Part shown: in pieces, positions 1-9,742 of the stretch
How the letters are laid out: every line of letters starts with the position of its first letter
Numbering within the stretch: the first letter of the stretch is position 1
Notes under the pieces: model-generated
What the model saw: only the letters and a program-made list of their open reading frames with translations
Databases searched by the model: none
Told to the model about the DNA's origin: nothing
Translations under genes and position numbers: made by a program
NCBI GenBank assembly: GCA_032718475.1
Contig: JAUCBJ010004826.1
Location: 1 to 37,913, forward strand
Length of the DNA stretch: 37,913 nt
Source: Nemertoderma westbladi
Taxonomy: Eukaryota > Xenacoelomorpha > Nemertodermatida > Nemertodermatidae
Direction of reading: 5' to 3'

Positions 1-1357
1 TTTTTCACGCCTTCGTAGGCAGCACTTTAAAAATACGCTCCTTCATGATACTAATTTAATTAAATGCAGTATGATTATTCCTATATTATCCCCATCTACA
101 CCCCTTAATTCAAACCCCCTATCATTGCCATCCAATATCATACGGCCCCTGCCCTTCACAGTCACCTTCAACCACCTAATAAACCCACCAGTCAGTAATA
201 TTGTATATTGTAATACCACCCCTGGCATCTCTCCCAATTATCTTACACCCAATGGGAGAACTTCACTCTTATTAGCTAGCCAGCTCTTTCCTATTACGCT
301 TGGCTAAGATACATCATCAACCAGGGAATTATTATATCCAATAAAAAAATAATACAGTTCAGTGTATACATTCTTGGTCAGTTTACCTGTCAATACGTTT
401 ATTCAACAGATCCGTGCTAAGGAAAGACCACCATCCCTAGCATAACAAGTGATAATTAGGGGTCAACTCCACATTAACCCCGAACAGCGGGTTTATAAGG
501 AGCCACATTTCACCAAGTCAACAGTCAGCAATACAACACTCGGCCTTGTATATGGCGCCCCTGGCAAGCTATCGTGGCCCAGTGCTCAGCAGTCGGGCTA
601 GTGCTTGTGCACTCTGCCCATAGGGTCATTGGAGCGACTTTCGGTCAAACCTCTGAGTCGTAGGACAAAGTACAGTAACAGCTAACTTCCTGCGTCCAAT
701 CGGCCCCACACCGTTTGGACACAGACGGGTCACCCGGTGTATTGCACTATTGCCAAGTTTCCAATAGCGTGAAGCTGCACCAAATTTATTACGATTCTAC
801 CATATTTTTTGATAGAAAAAGACTTTTTTCCATATTATACTAGCATTTTAGCACAGAAAACGACTAAGATACTGTATTTTGTGTATTATCATTTTGCTTA
901 CAATTTTTAGGATTGTATTATTTTTCGAGGCTATACTTTGTATCCTTACGGACCCAAAGCATCCCTCACCCAGTTTCTCTTTTTCCCTCTTCCCAGAGTT
1001 TTTTCTATGGTGTTACATAACGTACACTATTTTTATTCTAAGGAAGACATAAATAACATCTGGAAAATAGAAATCACAATCTTGAAAGGGTTGTGGAATT
1101 CCGTAAATAAGAAATCGTTCAATGACCGTGTCGTATGCGAGCTATTTTCAAGTCAGTCTTCTCGACCGAGAAACCAAAACAGTAAACGAAGTGTATTAGC
1201 ACTTGGAAATATTTTGAGATACTTTTAAAAGCCGTTTAGGAGCTTTATCTTGCTGAAGGTACGAGAAATCCTTTACGAGGCTGAAACAACACTGCAATTG
1301 GATTTTGCGTACGGTACTCTGTTCCAAAACCTTATTTTGCGAACTTTTAAAACGTTA
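1..1357. other. Unassigned sequence left of the minisatellites
   Basis: No convincing gene was found. A GC-richer block at about 480-790 stands out against the AT-rich surroundings and may be an old repeat, but no family could be named. A weakly beta-helix-like minus-strand reading at 43-237 is discussed among the findings. Confidence 0.4.
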
Positions 1358-1592
1358 TTTTGCGAACTTTGTTCCAATAGTTGCGAACTTTGTTCCAACA
1401 GGTTGCGAACTTTGTTCCAATAGTTGCGAACTTTGTTCCAACAGGTTGCGAACTTTGTTCCAACAGGTTGCGAACTTTGTTCCAACAGGTTGCGAACTTT
1501 GTTCCAATAGTTGCGAACTTTGTTCCAACAGGTTGCGAACTTTGTTCCAACAGGTTGCGAACTTTGTTCCAATAGGATGCGAACTTTGTCCT
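1358..1592 (-). repeat. Minisatellite array 1 (21/22-bp unit), 11 copies
   Basis: GCGAACTTTGTTCC recurs at 1362, 1383, 1405, 1426, 1448, 1470, 1492, 1513, 1535, 1557 and 1579. Spacers are aatagtt (21-bp units) or aacaggtt (22-bp units). A single degenerate half-unit (gcgaacttttaa) precedes it at 1339. All frames are open through the array because the unit lacks stops, so the open frames here are not genes. It is the reverse complement of the family at 2098-2502. Confidence 0.95.
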
Positions 1593-1604
1593 AATAAACC
1601 CCAC

Positions 1605-2097
1605 ACTTGGGGTTTTAATGACTAAAATAAGAATACTGAAATAACAACAAGATATTAAGATCTTTACGAATCAAATATATACCAACTCTTTCCTTCAGTG
1701 TTGTAGTCCATAAAGTTATTAGAATAGGCCTATAGTGTGGGGCGATATGTATGGTGTAGAGACTACGGTGTGGGATGCTCTTTATAATCGACAAAATTCG
1801 TTCTGATCATCTTAGCTTGCTTGCATTACCACATGACTGAAGTCCGAAAGTACCTATTTGAAAATTACTAGACAATGACGGCATCTTTATTAATTAAGAA
1901 GAGACAGTGGTAGACAGCTCCAGTGCAATATTGCACCATGTTGATTTCTGCCAGTCTTATTAACTGGCCAATTAGCACAGACGTGTTCCTTATCTTTCTA
2001 AAAGTACTCAATGCGTCCTGACTGCCAAAACTTTATTATATTATATTATTATGTAGTTGAAATATCAAAGGTAATATTTAAAATATTAAGGTGATTG
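1605..2097. other. Spacer between the two inverted minisatellite arrays
   Basis: AT-rich single-copy-looking sequence without an ORF or clear motif. It contains one TAGGCCTA palindrome near 1726. It would be the loop if the two flanking arrays paired. Confidence 0.5.
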
Positions 2098-2502
2098 AAA
2101 CAAAGTTCGCATCTATTGGAACAAAGTTCGCATCCATTGGAACAAAGTTTGCATCCATTGGAACAAAGCTCGCAGTTGAACTACTCTCATTGGAACAAAG
2201 TTCGCATCCATTGGAACAAAGTTCGCAGTTGAACTACTCCCATTGGAACAAAGTTCGCAGTTGAACTACTCCCATTGGAACAAAGTTCGCATCCATTGGA
2301 ACAAAGTTCGCATCCATTGGAACAAAGTTCGCATCCATTGGAACAAAGCTCGCAGTTGAACTACTCCCATTGGAACAAAGTTCGCATCTATTGGAACAAA
2401 GTTCGCATCCATTGGAACAAAGTTCGCATCCATTGGAACAAAGTTCGCATCCATTGGAACAAAGTTCGCAGTTGAACTACTCTCACTGGAACAAAGTTCG
2501 CG
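2098..2502 (+). repeat. Minisatellite array 2 (21/32-bp units), about 18-19 copies, inverted relative to array 1
   Basis: GGAACAAAGTTCGC repeats through this stretch, separated by atccatt (21-bp unit) or by a longer spacer beginning agttgaactactcc (32-bp unit). A block with two or three short units, then a variant aaagctcgc unit, then a long unit occurs twice, which suggests a higher-order repeat. The core is the reverse complement of array 1. Confidence 0.95.
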
Positions 2503-2536
2503 TAACCTTGATCGAGGTAACAGATTTTATTTAATA

Positions 2537-2676
2537 ACGATGACAACGGAATCTATTAAACCCGGAACTATGGCGCCGGAGTCTATTAACCCCGGAACGA
2601 TGATGATAGAGTCTATTAACCCCGGAACGATGACGATAGAGTCTATTAACCCCAGAACGATGACGATGGAGTATTT
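2537..2676 (+). repeat. 30-bp minisatellite, about 4 copies
   Basis: Units of the form gagtctattaaccccggaac followed by gatgacgata recur four times with few changes; the first copy has gaatctattaaacccgg and the last decays to gagtatttt. Diverged reverse-complement copies lie at about 24270-24600. Confidence 0.9.
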
Positions 2677-2699
2677 TAAGCACACTTTTATCACAGAAC

Positions 2700-4048
2700 A
2701 GCAGAACTATCTTATTAGAATACATTTAGTCAGTTAGGGACCTATTAATTAATGTTGGGAAAGTTATCAGATGATACCAAACAAGATACGGTATGATAGA
2801 ACACCACACTCCATTGTATGGCTTTTACTCTTTAATTGGTTAAATAAGAGTAGGCAATTGAAAATAAGTGATAATGAAGTTATCTGCCTTTATCAGCATC
2901 TTATATTTGGTTCCCATTAATAATTTATTTGTTTGTTTTATCATTAATTGCTGGAAAAAAGTAGTATATATAATACAGCTTCTGTACATAAATTTCAAAG
3001 GAACTAATAAAAGAACCAATTGAGTTTGTTTTATTTTCGTATTCTATGTGGAGCGAGCCACGAAGTCTAGGGGAGCTTTTGTGTAGCGTAATAATTGGTG
3101 GACCCTCTGTCATCGTCACTGTAGTCATCGTTGGAAATGTTTGAAAGCTAATAAGTAGGTAAATCTTAGATGAAATGGATCCGAAGTTGGTACCTGTATG
3201 TCTCCCTATGTCGTAGATCCAAAGTTTAAAAATTCTGCACACAGACATACTTTTTCAGTTCTTCTGTTGACCGCTAGGAGGCGAATGAACAGGTTCATTT
3301 ATTGTGGTCTTCTAGACTTCGTGCTGCGCGAAGTCCCCATGTAGGTACATTTACTTGCAGTAAAAATGAGAGATTAAAAATACCAAAAAAACAAATAGAT
3401 AGATATATTTATTTATTTATTTATACATTATGTAAAAACAATAACAAATATACCAAACAATGTACCGGTATAAAGATATTGTCCAACATAACATATAGGA
3501 TTACCCCTAAAGCTTTGCAGCTTATTTCCAAGGGGGTCCTTTATGTTACTTGGTTACAAATACAATATTACACTACGCTAACCTAAAACCAATATAAAAC
3601 GTAATTACACAATAAATAACCAATATAAATAAACAAAAAAACAAATAAACAAACAGTATCCTGAAAAGGCATGTACGTGCAAAATATCACTGAGTATTAT
3701 AACTGGTGGTGCCTAGTGGCGATCAAAATTCAACCCCCTCTAGGAAAATCGACACAAATAACAACTCATTGATTACCAGCATAACTACAACTGTAACATT
3801 GTGCTATTGGTATTAGTTTATTGTTTTGGTTAGAATAACGTACACATGTAATTGTATCCTTTCCCTTAATTTATAACTAACATTGTTAATTATCCAAGAC
3901 GAGATATTAACGTCACGTTTCCCCCATGTCTCCGTTAAGAGTCCGTTAATGTCAGGCATACACACAAATAGGCCCTAGAGCACAAACCAATTAGGATGTA
4001 CCTAAAAATTTAGGTCCTATCAACTTAATAAATATTACATAATTAAAA
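2700..4048. other. Upstream region of the LPMO gene with a LINE 3'-end-like remnant
   Basis: About 3400-3660 reads on the minus strand like a LINE 3' UTR: a hairpin-capable stretch around 3503-3540 (acccctaaagc / cttatttccaaggggg) next to A/T-rich simple sequence (tatttatttatttat at 3406-3423, aacaaaaaaacaaataaac near 3635). No ORF is preserved. The final 300 bases before the LPMO ATG show no certain TATA box or initiator. Confidence 0.35.
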
Positions 4049-6709
4049 ATGTCTGGTCATATCGGATTAATAATAATTACGTTATTGAGTAGTTTTATTG
4101 GAGAGTGTTTAGGTCATGGGCGGATGATTGAACCAACCCAAAGATCATCCATGTGGCGATATGGATATGATGTTCCTATAAATTATGATGATGATGGCCT
4201 ATGGTGTGGTGGACTGTGGGTAAGTCAAGGCAGTAGTTCCTCTACATAGAACACGAATCTGTTTATTAGTAAAAAAAAGGTATAGAACATAATGTATGTT
4301 ACAGTGTTTGAATTACGGGAAACATATTACTTAAACTTATTAGTGAATTAATATGATGGGTGAGAACACTGTATGAGATGGTTGAGATTCCAAGTCCTTT
4401 TCAATCATTAATTTATAATTTTAGCTATTATTGTGATTATTCACATTGATGAGGCTGGGCTTGCTCATTATGGTTGAACACCAACCTTACAATCTATTGG
4501 TTGTAGGTTCGAGCCTCGCCAGGATCAACTAAGCTTTTCATCCCATGTGGCCAATGAAATGAGAAAAAGTTGAATAACTGGATGCAAAACTTGGGATAGA
4601 AGTAGAGCCCACCCCTACCTTCGGGTAGCGGCTTTCGAAAGAGGTCTCCGGCTTCAGCCAACTGTTTGCTTTGGTGTAACAGCTGTTGTCTGGATTTAAA
4701 TATAATTAAATACTAAATACTGAACCAATACAATACTAAATGTACAGGCCAATACAATGCTGTAATGTCCTCTAAAGTTGTAAAGTGCTAAATAACAACT
4801 CGCTGTTATTACTAACGGCGTTGAGTAATGTTACAATTTTGGAATAATAACTATTTATTTCACTTCAAGACTTATAATTTAGAAATTTAAAATATTACAA
4901 TAGATAATAACATTAAAAATTATGGAATAGGCAGGCAGTCTAATATTAAATGTATATTATTCTAAATAATAATTTATTATTTTTCCTATAATTTTAGACG
5001 CAAATAGCAAATGATGGCAAATGTGGTGTATGTGGTGATAACTGGGCTGATCCTAGACCAAGAGCCAATGAGGCTGGTGGTAAATATGGATCTGGAATAA
5101 TATCAGCCACTTACAATGCTGGACAAGTTAGTCAATGAAACTTTAACAAATAATGTAATATTTACAACTAGAACGCCATCAAGAGGGCTTTAAACGAACC
5201 TGTCTTACACAGACTCCAAGAAACAAATGGGATTGGAAGATGCAAACCGACCAAGAATGACTTGCATCAACCAAACAAAGTAAAAATATAACAATTTAAT
5301 TAATTATAACAATTTAATTAATATTAACAATTTAATTAATAATAACAATTTAATTAATATTAACAATTTAAATTAATAATAACAATTTCATATTGTACAT
5401 TGCATAAAGATACTGATTATTTCCACAATATTATAAATTTAGGTCTATCCTTTCTTTATCTGTGAATTTTTTAGAATTCACTTTGAAATTAGCAGTGCAG
5501 TCGTTGAAACTGATTGAGTAGGCTAAAGTTTTTCTTTCAACAAAGTCTCCGGAAACATCAGAAATGAGTTATCAGCAAGATACTGCTGAACATACAGAAG
5601 AAGAAGCAGACAACACGGATTTGAGGAATAAAGTATTCCAGCTTTATGTAAAACGAATGTTTCTTTTTCAACAGATCCGGCAGTTAGGTCTGCCAGAAAA
5701 CAGAGAAAAAAACCATAATGCGTATAAGTGTATAATAGTCATCAAAGGGTGAGTTGTTAACCCTACGTATCAACCTGGTGTATGTGCCCTGCGCAGGATC
5801 CGGTATGGTCTCCACTTAATGTCAAAGTGTGCCTTCTTACAATAGAATGACTACACTACACTGCTGGACAAGTTCCTTTTAAGGACCTGGTGATTTTCCG
5901 ATTTTTTACAGACAATCGCAGACTATCAAATGTATCATGAATGGAATAATATTATAACATATAAATACAATATTTTCCAGGTCATCGATGTTAAAATTGA
6001 CTTGACAGCTGTCCATCAGGGTTTCTTTGAGTTCAGACTGTGTCAGCTGCCATCGCCAAACACTTTAGCTGATGAAGATTGCTTTAAACTTGTTGAGGTT
6101 GTCGGCCATGGAACCCGGTAGGTGAAATAAATTATTTAAAAAATCCACTTTTCTCACTAATAATTATAAAAATGAATGTATTAATCTAACTTTTTGTTTA
6201 TACAAATTTTTCTGTATACCTCTCACACATTGTTTAGTTACGTAGATAGATGTATTTTTACAATACGGGTGTAGGAGCTCTAAAAAAAGTAGAATAATAT
6301 ACAATACGACTGAATTTATTTAGGGTTTAACTTCAATAATAGGTCATTAACGGAATTTGAATAATATTTTGAAATTTACTGAATCGAATTTTCTAAATAT
6401 TGCTTAAAATATATTGAATCGTTGCATAGTTACAGCTGTGTATATCTTAGGTGGCTCCTGTCACTAGTTACACAGCTCACAATAATTTGTTTGCCATTTA
6501 GCTATAAGGATGTAACGCAATCAAAAGTCTATAACCTTGAAATCCAACTACCCAGTGGTGTTACATGCGAACATTGCATTCTGCAATGGACCTACACTAG
6601 TGGCAACAACTGGGGATGTGGTGGTTGGCAATGTCCTGATATGCCTTGCCAACAAGGTTGTGGAGATCAAGAGACATTTGTCAATTGTGCTGATATTTCT
6701 ATTAATTAG
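4049..6709 (+). CDS. Secreted AA15-type lytic polysaccharide monooxygenase, four exons
   Basis: Read as exons 4049-4219, 4998-5126, 5981-6117 and 6502-6709, giving 214 residues. All introns have GT..AG ends (donors gtaagt, gttagt, gtaggt; acceptors ttttag, ttccag, tttag) with phases 0, 0 and 2. A hydrophobic signal peptide (about residues 5-22) ends just before HGRMIEP, so cleavage would expose His23 as the mature N-terminal His. With His112 in the LTAVHQGFFEF segment this makes the copper histidine brace; Phe205 (ETFVNCADI) sits at the axial position. The mature spacing, His1/His90/Phe183, fits the known AA15 pattern. Other family marks are WCGG, KCGVCGDNW, EAGGKYGSG, FEFRLC, LQWTY and a Cys-rich C-terminus. 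No linker, binding module or GPI signal follows. AA15 enzymes oxidatively cleave chitin and/or cellulose outside the cell; which substrate applies here cannot be told. Family assignment is strong; exon borders are inferred by eye. Confidence 0.93.
4449..4705 (+). repeat. tRNA-derived SINE-like repeat in intron 1 of the LPMO gene
   Basis: A pol III B-box-like sequence, GGTTCGAGCCT, lies at 4506-4516 (9 of 11 matches to GGTTCGANTCC) and sits in a partial T-arm. It is followed by a GC-richer body with a small hairpin around 4616-4630 (TACC ttc GGGTA) and an AT-rich tail from about 4692. Composition differs sharply from the surrounding intron. The A box is poor and no target duplication was found, so this could be a decayed SINE or a chance B box. 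Confidence 0.4.
5285..5390. repeat. AT-rich minisatellite in intron 2 of the LPMO gene
   Basis: About six imperfect copies of a 17-21 bp unit of the type taacaatttaattaata follow each other, alternating between forms ending attaac and aataac. Confidence 0.8.
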
Positions 6710-7494
6710 GGATGCTTTATTGGCTATTTACTATTTAATAATTGTTTGGTAAATTTACGGTGGCTGGTTGGTATTGCATTTTTAGCTGGTAAACAATGTA
6801 TGGTGGATTGTGGCATTCAATTTTATATTTTGTGTTCTTTTCTCAATATTGTATAATTAAATTGGTGAGTAAACTTAATGGTGACATAATTAACTGGTGA
6901 TTCCTATTATCGTCCAGAAGCCCGCAGGGTAGAATGTGTATCACAAGTGGTAGCCTATCACGGAGAGGTGCACCAAGTATAAATAACTGCACACAATTAA
7001 CAATAAAATCTACCATGGAAATCTTTTATGGTCTTATTTCAATTTATCAATGCTATACATTGCAGTTACGTACTAAATAGCACCAACTGATAATTTTAAG
7101 AGACCAATGTCAGTGGCCAGACAAGCCATCTATGCCTTTACATACTTAAGTGTTTAATACTAACAAAAAGTGCTTAACTAACTAACAGTGTCTAATACTA
7201 ATAACCGCAGTAGTACTATAAAGATACGTACGTAGCATATTTCCAACCGAAGCTTATCCAATCAAAGACTAGTGCACATGACTCACTACCTAAATTGGTG
7301 AAAGGCTCAATAAAGTTTCAGAAGCCTATAATCACGCTTATTATAAATCTATCTTTAGCTACAGCAACTTTTCCTTTATTGTTTAAAGTGCTTTCTTTCA
7401 CCAGTAATCAAGAAGGTGCGATAATGTTCAGAGTTCCTTAAAAACTTCAGGCCAGTCCCAACCTGATATACATCCTCAAAGTTAACAGAGAAAG
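6710..7494. other. LPMO 3' flank, no gene seen
   Basis: Apart from the candidate polyadenylation signals I see nothing here: no long ORF, no tandem repeat and no recognisable element until the RTE target duplication begins at 7495. Confidence 0.5.
6856..7007 (+). promoter_or_regulatory. Candidate poly(A) signals of the LPMO gene
   Basis: ATTAAA at 6856-6861 and AATAAA at 7002-7007 lie 147 and 293 bases after the stop codon. Either could define the 3' end. There is no transcript evidence, so this is inference from motif and position only. Confidence 0.35.
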
Positions 7495-7518
7495 TTGTGG
7501 CCAATCAGCTTATACCGC
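7495..7518. repeat. Target site duplication, left copy
   Basis: 24 bases starting ttgtggccaatc and ending ttataccgc, identical to 7854-7877. The bases outside the pair differ. Confidence 0.93.
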
Positions 7519-7853
7519 TACTACTACTACTACTACTACTAGGATCGGCATGCTGCATTGCAGCTGCATTTTTAAGAATGCTGCGCCGGCTTATCGACAA
7601 AATTGCACCGCCACAACTCCCTATCACTCATGACATTTGTTAGATCATCCGCATCTTCAAGGCCAGTGTCCTTTAAGATGCGTCTCAAGAAAGTCATGGG
7701 CTGTCCACCATGCTTATTCACTCCATGAGGCTGCCAAAGTACAAGATTATGCACTGGCTGGTCCTCACGGCGAAAGCAATGTCCTGCAAAGCGGAGGCGA
7801 TTTTGTTCTAGTGTCAAGCTTGGGGGGACCAATGAGACACTGTGTGTGGTACA
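7519..7853 (-). mobile_element. 5'-truncated RTE-like LINE fragment with perfect 24-bp target duplication
   Basis: The minus strand encodes the last 86 residues of an RTE-like reverse transcriptase (LRFAGHCFRREDQPVHNLVL and so on), then a short 3' UTR and a (TAG)n tail, seen as (CTA)n from 7519. Perfect 24-bp direct repeats starting ttgtggccaatc flank it at 7495-7518 and 7854-7877. Similarity to the other copies (24.0 and 36.3 kb) stops at about 7840, leaving 13 unrelated bases (tgtgtgtggtaca) at the 5' junction. The short ORF is a fossil, not a host gene. Confidence 0.92.
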
Positions 7854-7877
7854 TTGTGGCCAATCAGCTTATACCGC
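7854..7877. repeat. Target site duplication, right copy
   Basis: Identical to 7495-7518; it closes the RTE-like insertion on its 5' side. Confidence 0.93.
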
Positions 7878-7911
7878 ACATGAACTTCGATAACCTATGG
7901 GAACGAATGTG

Positions 7912-8180
7912 GGGGGTAAACGTTATGCCTACCTATACTTACAGACGCCTACAAACACTTACACACACCTATGTACCGGCCTGTCGGTAAGCCAATCAAT
8001 ACATCTGACTGTTGATCCTCAAACTGCTGATTCTTAATTAAATTATGTTTCCTTTCTCTAGTTTATTGTTTGGGTTCATTTCAACTCGCCTGTGTAACCT
8101 GCTTCTTTACTAACCTGCCTACAAGTAGGTGTAATTGTAAGTGTAGGCGTGTGTAAGTGTATGCGTAGCTTTTACCCCCA
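7912..8180. mobile_element. Candidate MITE with imperfect terminal inverted repeats
   Basis: The left end reads gggggtaaacgttatgccta (about 7912-7960). The reverse complement of the right end (about 8131-8180) reads gggggtaaaagctacgcata, and both continue into acttacacacgcctaca-like sequence. Length is about 270 bp and no ORF is present. AATG occurs just outside both ends and may be a short target duplication. The superfamily is not clear. Confidence 0.55.
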
Positions 8181-8227
8181 ATGCAGAGTAAATATCGTTG
8201 CAATCACAGCACCAAGTTAATAATGAT

Positions 8228-8714
8228 ATTTGGAGTGGAATAGATTATGGTTCTGCACTATTAGTTGTACCACAAAATTCGATTGGAAACTACCGATTAC
8301 AGTTTCAAGAACTGTAATTTCTTGGTTCAAATCATATCTTTCAGATCGGTCTCAAAAAGTCGATGTTGGTAACTCCTACTCGAAATGTGTCATATTAGAT
8401 ATGGAATTCCCCAATTATCAGTGTTAGGACCTCGACTGTTTTATATTTATACAAGCTCCCTATCAAGACTAATTAAGAGCTATGGACTGAGCTACCACTT
8501 ATATTCAGATGATACTCAGTTGTACATTACATTCAAAAACGAAGATGTAGGTGCCTCTGTTAGAGTTTCTGAGGCCTATTTGCTGGATATAAAAATTTGG
8601 ATGAATAAAATGTGGGTGAAAATGAACAGGGATAAAATGTAGGTGGTTTTGCTCCAATCAAGATTTGGGAACCAGTTTGTAGAACCAACACTACGAGTCG
8701 GCTCGGATATAATA
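8228..8714 (+). pseudogene. CR1-like LINE reverse transcriptase, left part of a split copy
   Basis: With frameshifts, the plus strand reads WFKSYLSDRSQKV, then [12 protein letters not shown], then [14 protein letters not shown], the RT palm with a YSDD variant of the YADD active site, ending ...VEPTLRVGSDII at 8714. It is interrupted there by LINE-B. The next codons continue at 18510 (VSCSSTARNIGKIIDSHL). Stops and frameshifts show it is dead. CR1-like is the closest clade by motif spacing; 5' and 3' ends are missing. Confidence 0.85.
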
Positions 8715-8941
8715 ATATAATAATAATAATAATTTCTTTATTGATCCTTAAAACCAGAGAATTTATGATAAAAAATTGCACTGGGCATTCAATGTATACA
8801 CACTAAATGATTATTTGGAACAATAGCGTCAGTGTACAGGAGCAACTATGTTACTCCTATGTATGTAATACCGGAAATAAGACATGTACAGTAGATATAA
8901 TAAATAAATAAAAAAAATTTAGTTGAGCACAAATATTACTA

Positions 8942-9026
8942 CCCCCCCCCCCCCCACCCCCGCTGAACCATGCAGAAACCTTGGTTTCGTTATGGAGCAG
9001 TTACCCCCCCCCCCCCCCCCCCCCCC
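8942..9026. repeat. Two long C tracts in the LINE-B 3' UTR
   Basis: C14 at 8942-8955 and C23 at 9004-9026; on the LINE-B strand these are G tracts. Confidence 0.9.
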
Positions 9027-9056
9027 TCCCTCTGGCAGACAATAAAGAGCCTCCAG

Positions 9057-9742
9057 CTAAGTTACTTCTTCTCGACTGTATTTACTTAGAAATATATTTT
9101 TTAAATGTCGTTTAAAAGTTGCAAGGTTTGGTGACTTGATTACATCGATATGGAGCGAATTCCATAATTTTACCGATTTCACAATTATACTATCGTGACC
9201 AAACCTATTTTTAGATTTTGGAATAACGATATTCCCAGTTCGTGGATTTAACCTAATATTGTTTTTTGCTAAAAACGGCAGATCCAAAGTTTTAAAAGCT
9301 TCTGTAAGCTTATGCATATATTTGTAAAAGTATATAAGCGCATAATATTCTCGAACTGCAGAGAGTAACGGAATTTCGCCTTTCTGCCTCAACTCCGTTC
9401 CACTGCTGTCGGTAATTTTCTTCCCGAAAATAGTGCGTAATGCGTAATTTTGTACCTTTTCAAATTTATAAAGCAGTTCCTTTGAACCATGTTTGTCATG
9501 GAGAGACACAAGCAGCTGACAACAATAATTATGATAGGGCATAGTAAGCGTTTTATATAATTGCAATTTAGTTTTATTGGGCAATTGACCCTTTATTATT
9601 CGTAAACAAGAAATGGTAAGAGTCATTTTTTGGATCATTTTCCCTATGTAATCTTTCCAATTTAGCTCGTTATCAATGTTCACTCCCAGATATTTTACTG
9701 ATGGAGATTGTGGAATAGGTTCAGGGCAGCCTACATTTAATT
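9057..9742 (-). pseudogene. LINE-B reverse transcriptase, thumb and C-terminus
   Basis: After the frameshift the reading resumes as KLNVGCPEPIPQSPSVKYLG, then NIDNELNWKDYI and the conserved C-terminal region (YHNYCCQLLVS, NRFGHDSIIVKSVKLWNSL), stopping at 9057. The stretch from about 9683 is open for 208 codons. One frameshift is the only clear lesion in the RT, so LINE-B is much younger than the CR1-like copy it entered. Confidence 0.87.

Noticed and set aside
938-1228. Plus-strand ORF of 96 codons
   Set aside because: No motif, no splice context and low-complexity surroundings; length is within chance for this sequence.
1273-1625. Open frames in several frames over the first minisatellite
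   Set aside because: The repeat unit lacks stops, so all frames stay open; the products are simple repeats of QPVGTKFA or TLFQQVAN type with no domain.
2266-2475. Open frames over the second minisatellite
   Set aside because: Same cause: stop-free tandem units on both strands.
1358-2502. Heat-shock or steroid response element in the GAAC-AAA-GTTC core
   Set aside because: Heat-shock elements need GAAnnTTC (2-base spacing) and glucocorticoid-type elements need five bases between GAAC and GTTC; here there are three.
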